A model generated the notes under the pieces. That model did no database searches, was not told the origin of the DNA, and worked only from the letters and a program-made list of their open reading frames with translations. Position numbers and translations under genes: made by a program. Below are positions 19,316 through 30,689 of a DNA stretch of 64,000 bases, piece after piece. The DNA is from Fasciola hepatica. Its lineage: Eukaryota; Platyhelminthes; Trematoda; Plagiorchiida; Fasciolidae. Location of the stretch: assembly GCA_948099385.1 (NCBI GenBank), contig CANUEZ040000117.1:3148001-3212000 (forward strand), read 5' to 3'. How positions within the stretch are numbered: position 1 is the stretch's first letter; each line of letters opens with the position of its first letter.

Positions 19316-21035
19316 GTAAATGCCACGCGTCCCGCGCAGTTGCTTTTGGACGATAACCAGCGAAACGATTTCCAGACGGAGCTGTCTGCGCAGTTATCGA
19401 AGCAACCAAATGTTCAGGACTCAAATGAACGCTGACAACAAATCAAGAAAACCTTGTATGCCACTTCAAATGCTGCACAGGACTCAGGTTCAAGTAAGCC
19501 ATACAACCGGTGGATATCTTCGACATCAGTTGCTCTGCCGGATGCTCGCAGATCCGTCCGTCCGGATGCCACATCCACTGAAGTGCGCAAATCCCTAGGC
19601 ATTCAAATGACCAAGAGCTTGAGAAATGACGGTGAGCAGTGGTGGATCGCGAAATGTAGGGAAATGGGAAAGGCTGCATCGATTGGCAATGCTCGCAATC
19701 TCTTCCGTTCGCTTGGAGGTACCGGTCCACGACGGCCTGGTGTGAGTGAGTTAATTAAGGAATCCGACGGCTCACTGATTCACTCTCAGGGATGTCGTCT
19801 AGACCGTTTGGCGGAGCACTTTAAGGAAAAATTCTGTTGGCCAACTTCAACAGTGGACCTTCCAAGTATACCTGACACAGAAACGATGCAGGTGGATATC
19901 AGTCCTCCATCAGAGATGGAGCTTTTGCGGGAGACAGGTTACTTGAAAAGATACAAAGCCACTGGACGAGATGGGTTGTCTCCATCTTTTCTCAAGGATA
20001 GAGGCGAAGCTCTGGTTTCGGAGTTAACAAAACTCCTCCGTATTATTTGGGATAGTAAGCAGATTCCCAGAGAATGGTCTGAATCAATGATTGTGCCGAT
20101 TTACAAGAAAAGTGATAGGTTCTCTTATGAAAACCACAGAAATTCGCTTGGTAAGTATCACACCCAAACTGCTCACCGGTTTTATTCTCCATCGATTATT
20201 CAGTGCCCGCGAAATATGAATGCGTGAGAACCAAGCTGGTTTCAAACCAGGTCATGGTTGTATCGACCACATTTTTACTATTCGACAAACCTTAGAGCAC
20301 AGACACATCTTCCGTTGGCCCACGATCTTAGTGCTTCTTGATCTGAAAGCGGCGTCCGACTCAGTCGACCGCACAGTTCTCTGGCACTGCCTCTCACTGA
20401 AGGGTATGTCAGGGAAGTTTATTTCTCTTTCCCAATGTTTGTATGCGAACAGCCGAAACTGAGTTCGTGCTTACGGAGATCTTTCCACTGAGTTCATCAC
20501 GTTAGGAACGGTGTTCGTTAGGGTTGCCCTCTTACGCCCTTCCTCTTTAGTTCGGTAATTGAATTGATTCTTGAGATAACCCTATCCTCGTGTGAGAATA
20601 GCGGCGTCGATCATTGCTCAGGCAGCAGACTGTCTGACTCGGAATGCGCGGACGATATTGTTTTTCTGAGTGAAGATCCAAGTACATTGCAAGTTCTCTT
20701 AGATATCCTGAACGACAGCGTAGGAATGTTTGGGATGCGTTTTACACCTTCACAATGTAAAATGCTGCTGCAGGACTGGGTTGGCTCAATAACAAACCTT
20801 GTGTTGGCAGGGGATGCTCTAGGTGGAGTGGACAAACTTTGTTACCTGGGTATTTACATTTCACCAGGTGGACAGATATCAGATAAAGTGTCGTCACGCA
20901 TACAGAAGGCACGTTTGGTTTTTTCCAACCTCCGTCATCTGTGGCATCGTTGTGATGTCCGGTTGTCAGTTAGGGGTAGAGTGTACAGTGCGGTGGTTAG
21001 GTCCGTTATTTATGGTTCAGAAACATGGCTGCCAA
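19316..21035 (+). pseudogene. RTE-like linker and reverse transcriptase, copy A, several stops
   Basis: Starts in the linker (DNQRNDFQTELSAQL, then frameshift to QIKKTLYATS). It continues through [95 protein letters not shown] and [13 protein letters not shown] at 20460-20462 and TAG at 20519-20521 interrupt the RT, and the catalytic box reads ECADD. In the first catalytic motif the usual AAFDSVD is AASDSVD. Closely related to the copies at 41215 and 56647. It is 3' truncated at about 21035. Confidence 0.85.
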
Positions 21036-21659
21036 TCGTCGAAGCAGTCCCAGTGGTTGGGTTTGAAATTCGTGGAGTAATTTCTGACCATGGTTAATAG
21101 ACCGTCTCCCATCACCTCTCTGCATTTGTTGTTCAGTCTTTCGTTTTAGACAACGATCAGTAGCTTCTAAATGAGGCACAAATGAAGGTCTAACGTAAAA
21201 TTCCCATGTCTCCCCGTTCCCAAAAAAAGCGTTGAAAAAGACGCTGCTTTTTCTATCATCGCAACGCCGGAATATCAGAGGCTCAGTAGTGGAAGAAACT
21301 AAACAACTCAACCAACTGCCACCAAGCCCAAAGACATCGTGGCGTGAGTGAGAGGGCAGTCACCTAAAAACGATTCTGTAGTTTGATGCTTGAATGCCAA
21401 ATTAAGAAAGGTATACAAGGTGAAGAAAGCATCCCACAATTCCACAATGATGGGAGAAAATGAAGAGCTTAAAATCAACGGTACGACCGGTTAAAACATG
21501 AGGTATTGTCTGCTTGCTACGTATGCATGTGGCAAGCGACTGAAGAAGAAGGACTATGACTACGGAAACATGCGATGGTAATCGAGTGGTTTCAAGCCTA
21601 TAATTATAACCGTGGAGGTCAGACGTTCGCATCCCCGCCATCACCGGGTACTCTGATGG
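21036..21659. other. No gene or known repeat recognised
   Basis: Nothing readable between the RTE remnant and the short repeat at 21660. Confidence 0.3.
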
Positions 21660-21850
21660 TAAACAATAACCCACTGTCGTCCGGCTCATTACTGCACTTG
21701 ACCTATTGAGACCCTATGTGGATCTCCACTCGAAGTCCCAGGGTCAGGTTGCCGCTTATTCTTGATAGTGCAGTGGGTCACTGTGGCTACGGAGTGCACC
21801 CATTCCATTGCAATTATGTGCAAGTATGTAATAAAAATTGCTCCTGATAA
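21660..21850 (+). repeat. Short dispersed repeat, also at 38145-38290
   Basis: Shares ACAATAA-CCACTGTC, GGTTGCCGCTTATTCTTGATAGTGCA (38.2 kb: GGTTGTCGGTTATCCCTAATAGTGCA), CAATGGGNC or CAGTGGGTC, and GCAAGTATGTA with 38145-38290. An insertion of about 40 bp separates parts of the match here. Could be a SINE or MITE. No promoter boxes or TIRs seen. Confidence 0.4.
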
Positions 21851-21862
21851 TAAATCAAAAGG

Positions 21863-21867
21863 GGCAG
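21863..21867 (+). repeat. Target-site duplication of the Gypsy element (GGCAG)
   Basis: GGCAG at 21863-21867 outside the 3' LTR is repeated at 25907-25911 outside the 5' LTR. Confidence 0.8.
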
Positions 21868-22044
21868 TGTAACGAGCGATTACAAATAAACATGCACAGG
21901 CGAAACGAATGAAGGGATCGGAATGACCTTTTATAGGCTCTAATCAATTTGGATTCGGATCATTCAGCTGAAATGGAATCAGATAACTATTAGCAAAAAT
22001 GTGAATGAAACATGGGATGAAACGAAAGCATTTAGTTCACCACA
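21868..22044 (-). repeat. 3' LTR of the Gypsy element
   Basis: 177 bp, TG...CA on the minus strand (starts TGTGGTGAACTAAAT, ends CGCTCGTTACA). Pairs with 25730-25906. Confidence 0.9.
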
Positions 22045-22057
22045 TTTACCCCCGCCG
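22045..22057 (-). promoter_or_regulatory. Polypurine tract of the Gypsy element
   Basis: Minus-strand CGGCGGGGGTAAA sits directly against the 3' LTR. Confidence 0.6.
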
Positions 22058-22122
22058 GGATTGTTTTGAGGAGTGACATGTCAGCGAAATACAAAAGATG
22101 CGTTATACATGGCGAATAATGT

Positions 22123-23336
22123 TTAATGACAGCAAAAGGGTTGATGAATTCTTGCTTCCCTGTATCTTAGTTGGTAAGGGTGCACGCGCTGTTGGAGTCT
22201 GCTGATTTCTTCCACTGAGTCGAACTTCGCAGGATCTTCTACGGAAGGGGTAAGCGAGCTACGATCTACGGGTTCATTGAGGCGCTTGTTTGTCGGATAT
22301 AGTGTCTGAATGTTCGGGCGCACCAGGAGTAGGCATATGTTCCGCTACTGGTCCCGGGTTGTGTGCAGATGGGGCAAGGTATTTAAGAGATACAGTATCT
22401 TCCCGGCTATCATCGTAACGTACGTGTGTGTAGTTGGGGTTGCACTCTACGATTTCCACTTATTCTACGAGAGGATCGTATTTAGATGCACGATTAACTT
22501 TACAGATAATTACACGGTCCGAGGTTAGTAGCCAACTGGGGAGTGACTTACCCGTGGTAGCTTTCCGGTTGTACTAGAAGAGACGTTCGCAAGGCGTGGC
22601 ATTGGTGGCCGTACACAAGGGAACGGATAGAATGAAGTGCGTGTGGAAGTGGAGCTTCCCATTGTGCAATGTGCATTTGGCGGGACTTAAGCGCGAGTGT
22701 GATGGATTTCCCGAGGGTACTATTGAGGCGTTCTGTTCGGCCGTTACACTGCGGATTATGGGCCGTTGTGCGGCTGGTTGCGATACCTCGGCTGTGAAGG
22801 AATGTTTGAAGTTCCTCGGATATAAACGAAGATCCACGGTCGGAGTGCATGAAGCTGGGCATTCCGAAAACAGAGAACAGGTTAGTTAAGCATTTAATAA
22901 CCATCGAAGTAGATATGTCAGAACAAGAATATATGAGTGGAAATCGTAAAAATCCATCAATAATAGTGAACAGAAAACGACTTCTGGTGATGCTAGGAAG
23001 GGGTCCTTTGAAGTCGCTGCTGAGATGCTCGAATGGTTGCGTTGCCTTCATGAGATACACTTTTGGTGGCCTGTAGAATCCAGGCTTGATTTCCGCACAC
23101 GTTTGACAGTGAGAGATGACAGACTTCACATCATCGACGGTGAAGGGTGGGTTTCGGTGTCGTGTAAAGTGGTACATACGCCTCACTCCAGGATAGCACA
23201 AAAAGTTATGCAGGGCACCCAAGTCAAAATTTGTCAAATTTCCACAGAATCCTCGAGAGAGTGTATCGGCCACGTGATTTTTCGAGCCAGGACGATAAAT
23301 TGTGTTGAATCGGAGATCTGACAGCTCCAAACACAA
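22123..23336 (-). pseudogene. Gypsy integrase and C-terminal pol, frameshifted
   Basis: Begins with the RNase H tail and spacer (FNTIYRPGSKNHVADTLSRG), then an integrase zinc-binding part (YHFTRHRNPPF, VISHCQTCAEIKPG). The catalytic core follows: SDFKGPLP, LFTIIDGFLRFPL, FGMPSFMHSDRGSSFIS and TTAHNPQCNGRTERLN, with D, D and the E-bearing region. The tail VRYDDSREDTVSLKYLAP continues to about 22274 in another frame, after breaks near 22550. Too damaged to be functional. Confidence 0.85.
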
Positions 23337-23368
23337 ACGCTGTATTTTTTTTATTTTTTTCGTTTAGG

Positions 23369-24480
23369 TTACTGACCATACATAAAAGTAACAGATCGTT
23401 GGTCAGTTATCAACTTGGAATGGCACCCAACCAGAAAATGACGCCATTTTCGCCAGGCCCCTACAATGGGATATGCTTCTTTCTCCACTGCCGAATACCG
23501 ACGTTCTGAAGGTGATAGGTTCCGCGAAAAGAAAGCAACTGGACGGCCATTTTGATTGAGAGACGCAGCGATTGCGATCTCTAAAGCATCTGTTTGTACA
23601 AGAGCGACACCCGGCCCGACAGTGACACAAACAGCATTTTCAAGCTGCTTTTTCAGTTGCTCAAAAACCTCCATGACATTCCCCGGAAGGGGGGAGGTTC
23701 GATTTCGAACAAAGACTAATTTTACCGGAGATGCGAGGTATCCACTGGAAATTGTAGACAAACATGCCGAATGCGCGCTCTTATGGTTTGATGTTAGTCG
23801 GCGGTGAAAGTTGTTGCGGCGGTTGTAGTCGTTCTGGATCTGGTTTGATTGTTCCTCCAGAAACTTCAAAACCGAGTAGAGTGAGATGCCGGGTACGAAT
23901 GATAGTCTTTTCATCGTTGAGTGTGATACCATATTTTCGAGCAACTTCGAGGAATTTGGACAGATTCAGATCATGCTCTTGTTCGGTTGTGCCGCAAATC
24001 ACTAGATTATCCACGTAGACGAATGTACCAGACAGCTTCTGGCTTTCGATGATGCTATCAACAGTACGCTGGAAGCAAACCACTCCGCTTGTGACGCCGA
24101 AAGGAATACGACAGAATTGATACAGCGTACCACAAGCTTCAGAAGCGGTATATATCTTCTCATCTGCACGAATAGGGATCTAATGATAAGCACGTGTCAG
24201 ATCAAGCGTGCTGTAGACTCCATATCTAGAGATTTTCCAGATCAAGTCGTCAGTCCGTCGGAATGGATGTGCATCGAGGAAGGTGTGTTGATCGATGGTT
24301 TGACTATAATCGATTAACGTATGGCGTTTGTGGCGATCATTGGGGGTTACTAAAACCTGTGCTCTTCACGGGGAATTAGACGGTTCGATGATTCCAGACT
24401 GCAACAGCCGTCCGAGTTCAGATTTGATAACGTCTATGTCTTGCACTGAATGACGTCTTGACTTTATGGCGATTGGTTTG
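23369..24480 (-). pseudogene. Gypsy reverse transcriptase and RNase H, broken
   Basis: RT is read in 24083-23781 (FVYVDNLVICGT, RHLTLLGFEVSGGTIKPD). The YVDD box is YVDN, which loses a catalytic Asp. RNase H is read in 23944-23369 with VALVQTDALEIAIAASL, GRPVAFFSRNLSPSERRYS, EKEAYPIVGAWRKWRHFL and KLITDQRSVTFMY. Upstream pieces to about 24480 hold the RT N-terminus in fragments. Several frame changes separate the parts. Confidence 0.8.
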
Positions 24481-24516
24481 CAGTTCGGTGCTAAATGCTG
24501 AAAGAGAGGTTGCGGG

Positions 24517-24800
24517 TTAACGTGGGCAGCGAGAAGACCACAGAGAGTTAAGGGAGGCTTGCTTCCAAAAAAGGAATCTCGACGGATTTGTGTAATTTAA
24601 GAAAATCATGACCAAGGAGTACGTCCTTACACAAGTCGGGGAGAACAAAGAGTTTAATATGGCCGTAACGATGATCTTTATACTGGATAGAAGAGTGAAG
24701 GTGACCACAGGAAAGACTAAAAAAAGGTGTAGAAGCCATTGTGACTCGTTTCTGTGGGGGAATGACTGGCCAACGGTGTTTATCAACAACAGATTTAGAG
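24517..24800 (-). pseudogene. Gypsy aspartic protease remnant
   Basis: Two frames overlap here. One carries INTVGQSFP and a hydrophobic stretch. The other ends CKDVLLGHDFLKLHKS, which fits the LLG-DFL segment near the C-terminus of retroviral-type proteases. The active-site D-T-G could not be read cleanly. Confidence 0.5.
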
Positions 24801-24848
24801 ATGTAACTCAGCGAAATGACTGTGTCAATAAGAGCATGTACTGGGATG

Positions 24849-25712
24849 TTATTGTTTTTTGTTAATTACAGCATTAGAGAGACAGGTTGGAACAGTAGCG
24901 ATGGTGACAACAGATAAGAGCGAATTGGTAGTCGCGGGAACAAATCGCCGGGATACTGTTATCGCTTGAGACGAAGATCGACATACTCGCTGAGAGTGTC
25001 CTTTTTTACCACAAGATTTACACAGAGCTTCTCGGGCTGGACAATGTATTCTAAGGTGTTTATCGAGACCACAAAAATAACAGGAAATTGCTGTTGTGAG
25101 AACAGGATTCTCGGCTGAAACAGAGTTAACCTGCAGGTCGGAAGATGTGTTTTTGTCAGGTAGGGAATACGAAGATGAGTCAACAGCATATACCATGGAT
25201 TGCTTTTGAGCTAATTCTAATTGTCTTGCAATATCGTAAGTAGTTTTGAGGTCTAAATTTTTCTCTTCCAACAGTCTCTGACGGATGTGATTCGACGACA
25301 GTCCACGAATAAACGCATCGCGAATAAATTCCTCACGATATTGCTCAGCACTGACAGATTTGAAATCACAGTCGGCAGAAAGAGCTTTCAGATTCTGAAG
25401 AAACTGATCGAGAGACTGACTATGTTCTTTTCCTGTAGTTGACAGTACATGTCGAGCGAAGATAGCATTTTTTGGTTGTATGCATAAACTTTCCAGAGTA
25501 TTTATAGCCTTGTTGTAATCTTGTCAATCTGCAGTATGTCTGTAGATAGATGGAGCGATAAGTTTCATCAGGGTGGCTAGTTTGTCAATGTGAGGTGAAT
25601 CAACAGCAGTGAGAAAGTTGTCAAAGGTTTCTTACCAACTAATCCAGTTGTCCGAAGCGTCCGACGGGTGAGGATCAACGTCGAAACGATCAGGTCGGAG
25701 TATACGTTCCAT
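24849..25712 (-). pseudogene. Gypsy gag with two CCHC zinc knuckles
   Basis: Starts at an ATG about 25712 (MERILRPDRFDVD), 18 bases from the 5' LTR. The capsid-like part contains WISW, stop, ETFDNFLTAV, LSADCDFKSVSAEQYREEF and IRDAFIRGLSS. Two knuckles follow, each C-x2-C-x4-H-x4-C (CYFCGLDKHLRIHC and CKSCGKKGHSQRVC). In-frame stops near 25634 and 25525 break the capsid part. The region 24849-25271 is still open. Confidence 0.8.
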
Positions 25713-25729
25713 ATTCAAACTGATTAAAT

Positions 25730-25906
25730 TGCAACGAGCGATTACAAACAAACACGCACAGGCGAAAGAAATGTATGGAACGGAATGGCCGTTTATGGAC
25801 TTTAATCAATTTGGAATCGGATCATACACCTGAAATGGAATCAGAAAAATAGTAGAAAAAATGTGAACGAAACATGGGATGAAACGAAAATATTTAGTTC
25901 ACCATA
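25730..25906 (-). repeat. 5' LTR of the Gypsy element
   Basis: 177 bp matching 21868-22044 with scattered substitutions. The outer end reads TA where TG is expected. Confidence 0.9.
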
Positions 25907-26120
25907 GGCAGCCAAAAATAAAACTGATGGAAATATATCAGTGATGCGAAAGCCGTATGGTAAGGGTGAACGAAGAGCACCCAAAATGAATAAACGGACT
26001 GGACGGAAGTGTTTCTTGATAAGAATTAAAAACTCATGGATAGTTTCATGTTTGCCCCGTTGTTTTTCACTCGGTGACAGTTAAAATTCCTACCGCCAAA
26101 TTGACTAACACCGACAGTTG

Positions 26121-26131
26121 TTTCTTTTCAG
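26121..26131 (+). promoter_or_regulatory. Candidate 3' splice or spliced-leader acceptor before the HACD start codon
   Basis: TTTCTTTTCAG ends 16 bases before the ATG. It fits either a 5' UTR intron or spliced-leader trans-splicing, which flukes use. Sequence alone cannot decide. Confidence 0.5.
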
Positions 26132-26146
26132 AATTGAATCGGTTAG

Positions 26147-27035
26147 ATGTCAACCGCACGATCAGGACAAAGTTACCTTCTTGGATACAATAGTTTACAG
26201 CTTCTGGGGTAAGTGCCATGGGGAATTCTCACCCATTTCAAAGTTGGTGTTATCTGCTCTATACCTATGTGTCGGAGGCACTGGTATCCGGCAGCTGGCT
26301 CCAGTGTGGACCTCACGTCGAATTTCTTTTGAGGATTTTTCAGACGTTAGCTTTGCTGGAAGTAAGCCAATCAGAACGCTGAGACTACCTTTGTACTGTA
26401 GGTGATCCATGCTGTTCTGGGACTTGTCCGATCGTCTCCTTTCACTACGGCGGTACAAATAAGCTCCAGATTGTTCGTAGTTTGGGGTGTATTGTATTTA
26501 CTACCTGAAGTAAATTTTAGCCGAATTTGTTAAACCTACTTTCAGGTCAAGAAACAATCCATTGGAGTGCCCCTGATACTAATTGCTTGGTGCCTTGCCG
26601 AAATTATCCGGTATATTTTCTATGCACTCAATATTTGCAATATTTCATCCTCTCCTATTACTTGGCTGAGGTAAGACCGCTGACAAAAAAACCAACATTC
26701 AGGTACTCATCTTTTTTACTACTTTATCCAATTGGTATTACGGTGAGTGTATCTGTTCGTGTTCATGATGTTTCTCGTATTAGGGTGAGCTGGTCTTGAT
26801 GTGTGGTGCTGTTCAAGCTCTCAAAGGAACTGACAAATACTCCTTCGCAATGCCAAATATGCTGAACTGCAGTTTTGATTATCGGCTTAGCATTCTTGCC
26901 ATAATGGCTTTGTACGTCCCAGGTAAGAACATGAACATTTCTAATCTGACCACATCTAAATCTCTAGGCGCACCCAAACTGTACATGTACATGTTGTCCC
27001 AGAGGCGGAAAGTTTTCAAAACAAAAATACAGTGA
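26147..27035 (+). CDS. Very-long-chain (3R)-3-hydroxyacyl-CoA dehydratase (HACD/PTPLA/Phs1 family), 7 exons, 219 aa
   Basis: Exons are 26147-26208, 26244-26361, 26402-26509, 26546-26670, 26703-26742, 26784-26922 and 26968-27035. The six introns are 35, 40, 36, 32, 41 and 45 bp, all GT...AG. The joined frame is 660 nt with one stop. The protein starts MSTARSGQSYLLGYN and holds GWCYLLYTYV, FQTLALLEVIHAVLGLVRSS, VQISSRLFVVWGVLYLLPE, AWCLAEIIRYIFYALN, LLLYPIGITGEL and LSQRRKVFKTKIQ. The Y-P-x-G-x3-E motif carries the catalytic Tyr and Glu known for yeast Phs1. Length is close to Phs1. Six hydrophobic segments fit an ER membrane enzyme that dehydrates 3-hydroxyacyl-CoA in fatty-acid elongation. 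An acceptor-like TTTCTTTTCAG at 26121-26131 suggests an upstream intron or trans-splice site. No stand-alone ORF reveals this gene. Confidence 0.93.
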
Positions 27036-30000
27036 TTAATATGACAATTATTTTGATAAAATAGAACGTTTTTAAATAGAACGTGGACTTTTATTTCCTA
27101 GTAAGCGCTGTTCATTGTGATAACACCGGTTTTTTGTAAATATTGACGTAATTGGGTCTGGGGTAGTGTTAACATAACGCAAGCTTTAGTGTTCACCAGG
27201 ATGTTTATACTAAGAAATCAGTGAGTCGGGGGGGGGGGGGGGGGGGCAAATCTTAGCTGACCTAAACGAATCGTCCGCTCATTTTGCGAGAATGACCATT
27301 TTAATCAATGCGCAGTGAAATTGCATCACGAGGAAGTGGACTCTGTTGCTTTTAATATACGGACTATTTCGTTTGAATGTGGACTGAAACCATAGGAGGT
27401 AGGTAGGAAAATCTATGATTTACTGGTGAAAATGGACAGAATGGCAGATATATTCTGCAAATGATTGGTGCTTAGGCTTTAACAAAAGTAACCTATCCAC
27501 ACAATGGTACAAACGTCAACAGTCTTAAGCATAGGCAGTGTGAAGTGCTGCCGTGCGACAGCGTTGGTCCGGCACTAAACTTTATCTGAGTTTATTTTAG
27601 TTACTACAGCAGTTGCATTTAACCCGGTGGTCGCTACCGGATAAAGCTTCTCCAGGGCCACAAGCGACGCGTGGCGTCAAGAAGACTTCCATTTGTCCAT
27701 TAAGGTTCGGGTGTACAGTGTTCACCGGAAACGGGTCCACCCCAGGAGAGTTAGACCTCTGTATATGCTACTGAAAACGATAGCAGTAGCCGGACTTTGA
27801 CGTCCGGCGAAAAAGTGCCCTGCATTGTCCGCTTGAATTGATGATGGATACCCAGATTTACTAACTAAAACTCCAAAAATGGTACATTTCTGTTTGATGT
27901 GATCGCACAAAGCTACTGACGCGCTCCTACCGCACTGTTAGTGAAATGTCAACCAATATGGACGCGCCTGCTGCTAATAAACTGGGCATGTTGGTCAATT
28001 TTAAAACGCTTGAGTGGAAAATCCGAGCAAAATAACAACTCAAGTAATACTCGCTCGACACTAAGTCATCCATTGGCACAATATTTATCGTCAACATGTT
28101 CCTGGTTCAATCATGTATATCCACATTGGTCTCCTGAGTCTGCGTGTACTTAGTGGATCTTATTTCATTGTAACAACCACTAACAATTCGTTGATTGCGG
28201 TGGTTCACTGATTCCTACTTCTCAGCAGCAACCTAACTTGAATATCAAGACAATCAACAAGATTAAAAATTTGGGGGAAGAACTATAAATAATATCATTT
28301 CGGATGTTAAGCTGTGTAACTACATGTGTCACTTTTCATTTTACGTAGTCATATCTTCCGGTATATGACCACTGATTGCATCGATCTCGTGGTCGTGTAA
28401 CCCACTGTGGAAACCCGATATGCTCTAGATGGTCAGGTGTATTGGTTCGACTTTTAACACCTTCCATGTTACGGAGTGATCACTTAATGGCGTTTATCCT
28501 GTTGAGTTTAATGTAGTCTCTGAAAAGTGATATTACTAATTTGCCAAACCGCCCACCAATCGGACTACGGGTTAAATCTCTAGTGTTGGATCTCATGACT
28601 GTGATCATTGAATGCAAAAGGCTTTATCAAGCTGTCAGAGAGAGATGGATGAAAATCACTTTAGTTTGTTCTGGTGGAATATATAGTAGGTGCATGATCA
28701 TTTGCTTGTGTAGTGCAACTTTGGACATACTTCGTGTGGCCTCATAATCGAGCAGTTCTCCGATCGTTTTGGAAAATCTTGGACAAATCGGCAAATATTA
28801 TTTGACTTCACTGTTCCTCCATCATTTTTGCCGGCTTTCCAGTGAAGAACTTTCACTTTCAAAAGGTTCATTTAGGTTATACCACGATCCAATGGTATCG
28901 CCCGCCCTAAATTAATCAGTTTCATAACAGGGAAACACTTTGCTCTGCGTAACCCATCTTGAAGTAACACCACAGTTTGATTTAACTCGAGGAAATTGAA
29001 AAGTGGCAATCTATTTCTATTAGAAACAGACAGTTCTAGTGAACCGCGTGGTCACATACATTTCCTAAAGACAACGCCATTTTGTTTCTTTAATTTGACC
29101 ATATCGGTAACAGTACGGGTTATAGAAACACATGGAATACGTTTGGTAATAAGGACACTGATCAGGAGTTGAAAGACATTGTCGAAAGAGCTACTGCCCA
29201 CACTCATTCATCTCAATATATTGGTATTCCTGCCTATGTAATGCTAGATCAGCCAGAGACAAAACTGCTTTAACAGTGAGATCACTGGAAAGTGCAGCCG
29301 CAGATCAGGTGTGAGACAATCAGCCCACAGTTTGTTATCAGTTTTGATCATACACGATATTGCTTTTATCTTTTCAATTTATTTTATTTACTTCCTTTTA
29401 TTTTGTAATAACAGTACAATATTTCGGGAAGGGAGTCGCGACCAATTATAGGCTGCCAAATGGGGAAACTGACCGGCGGCTGTTTCATCAGCACCTACAT
29501 ACAAACTTGGAGCTACAAAAACGGTCAGCACAAGGTGCACCTATATATTCGCCATAACGGCGGGATTACGTTGCAGCTGTCATGACATACACCCGTTTGT
29601 CGGTCTATAGTCGATCACTAGGAATGGACATCACTTCTATCTCAATCTCCTCCACCGGAGCTATCATTTTCCCGTGCAAATTCGAAGCGGTACTTCTGGA
29701 TAAATTCCCCACGGACTACCATTCTGCTTGTGTTCGTCAGCCTTCAATCATGGAGTTCATTAAGTGGTAATCAAAACCAACGGTGGTTATCGTGGGGCTC
29801 GTACATGACACGACCTGGAAGCACCAATTCTAATTACGTGCATGCGTTCATTCCGCTGCTCCAAACGGGAGGGGGAAGTGTGCCCTTCTCTAACCGATAC
29901 ACCCAAACCAGTATTGACGGATTTCCTAAGACCCCTCCAATATCGGCGAATCACAACACAACACACTTCTTGTTTCCACCGTTCATCTAACGACACCGTC

Positions 30001-30643
30001 CACGGTAGCAATGCAGTCGCGTTATTCAATGTTAGGTCATCACACCCGTTCACGTTTAAGCGTCAAATGGTTTTCTTGGGCATACATAATCGTGCGGTCC
30101 GGTGCATTAAAGTCCTCGAATGACTGGCTTCATCCGACTGGCGCTGAGGTTACCTTACCATTGTGTGTTGTAGTTCACGCACACGAGCATACATGAACCC
30201 ACAAACACGCATAACCCATTACATCTGCCTCAACCATCTCTTTCGCCTGTCAGTCGGTATCGGTAGTTCTCAAAATCGATGAATCAACCACAGACATTAT
30301 TTTGTTTCCTCAAAATTTGCTGACGGAGTTTATTGAGTGTTAGTCACAATGAACTGCGGCTATCGAAGTGCGTTCAAATGACCTTTTTAGCTCCACTGAT
30401 CCGGCCCTAGGCGTTCTTTCCTCAGTTACGCAGTCAACTCAGTGCACACATTGCGCCTTAGAGAAGCGAACGAACAACCGTTTGATTGGTCCTTCGCAAA
30501 AGCCGTTTTCAGCTCAGCCGTGATAAAGATTATCATGGGGATTGTAAGTCATGTTTGATCCAGACCTCTTTAACACCAAAATGTGCGCACACATTTTCTG
30601 GTGTTAGTACGTATTTGGCGTGAAATTTGGTAGTTTAAACTGG
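27036..30643. other. 3.6 kb with no supported gene
   Basis: Holds a homopolymer of 18 G at 27229-27246 and only short unrecognised ORFs. A minus-strand stretch at 27722-27910 vaguely resembles an integrase fragment (SKSGYPSSIQADNAGHFF) but is too weak to call. Confidence 0.4.
27229..27246 (+). repeat. Poly-G tract, 18 G
   Basis: Uninterrupted run of G. It could form a G-quadruplex and is prone to sequencing error. Confidence 0.9.
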
Positions 30644-30687
30644 AATTCGACCGAACTGAGGTCGTCGCGAATGTTTTCAACAGACTG
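30644..30687 (+). repeat. Single end of a mariner-type MITE
   Basis: AATTCGACCGAACTGAGGTC...CAACAGACTG followed by TA at 30688-30689. Matches the right TIRs of the MITEs at 48872 and 62116. The left end was not found. Confidence 0.55.
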
Positions 30688-30689
30688 TA

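Larger units (their letters stand above)
21868..25906 (-). mobile_element. Gypsy-type (Metaviridae) LTR retrotransposon, complete but decayed
   Basis: A 4.04-kb minus-strand element with 177-bp LTRs, gag, and pol in the order protease, RT, RNase H, integrase. Five-base GGCAG duplications flank it. The LTRs differ at many positions by eye and the frames carry stops and shifts, so insertion is old compared with the TRIM at 8395. A polypurine-like run (GGCGGGGGTAAA) precedes the 3' LTR. The leader between 5' LTR and gag ATG is only about 20 bases, and no TGG-starting primer site is seen there. Confidence 0.9.

Noticed and set aside
27722..27910. Integrase-like reading on the minus strand (SKSGYPSSIQADNAGHFF)
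   Set aside because: Only one weak motif, no neighbouring pol domains and no LTR.
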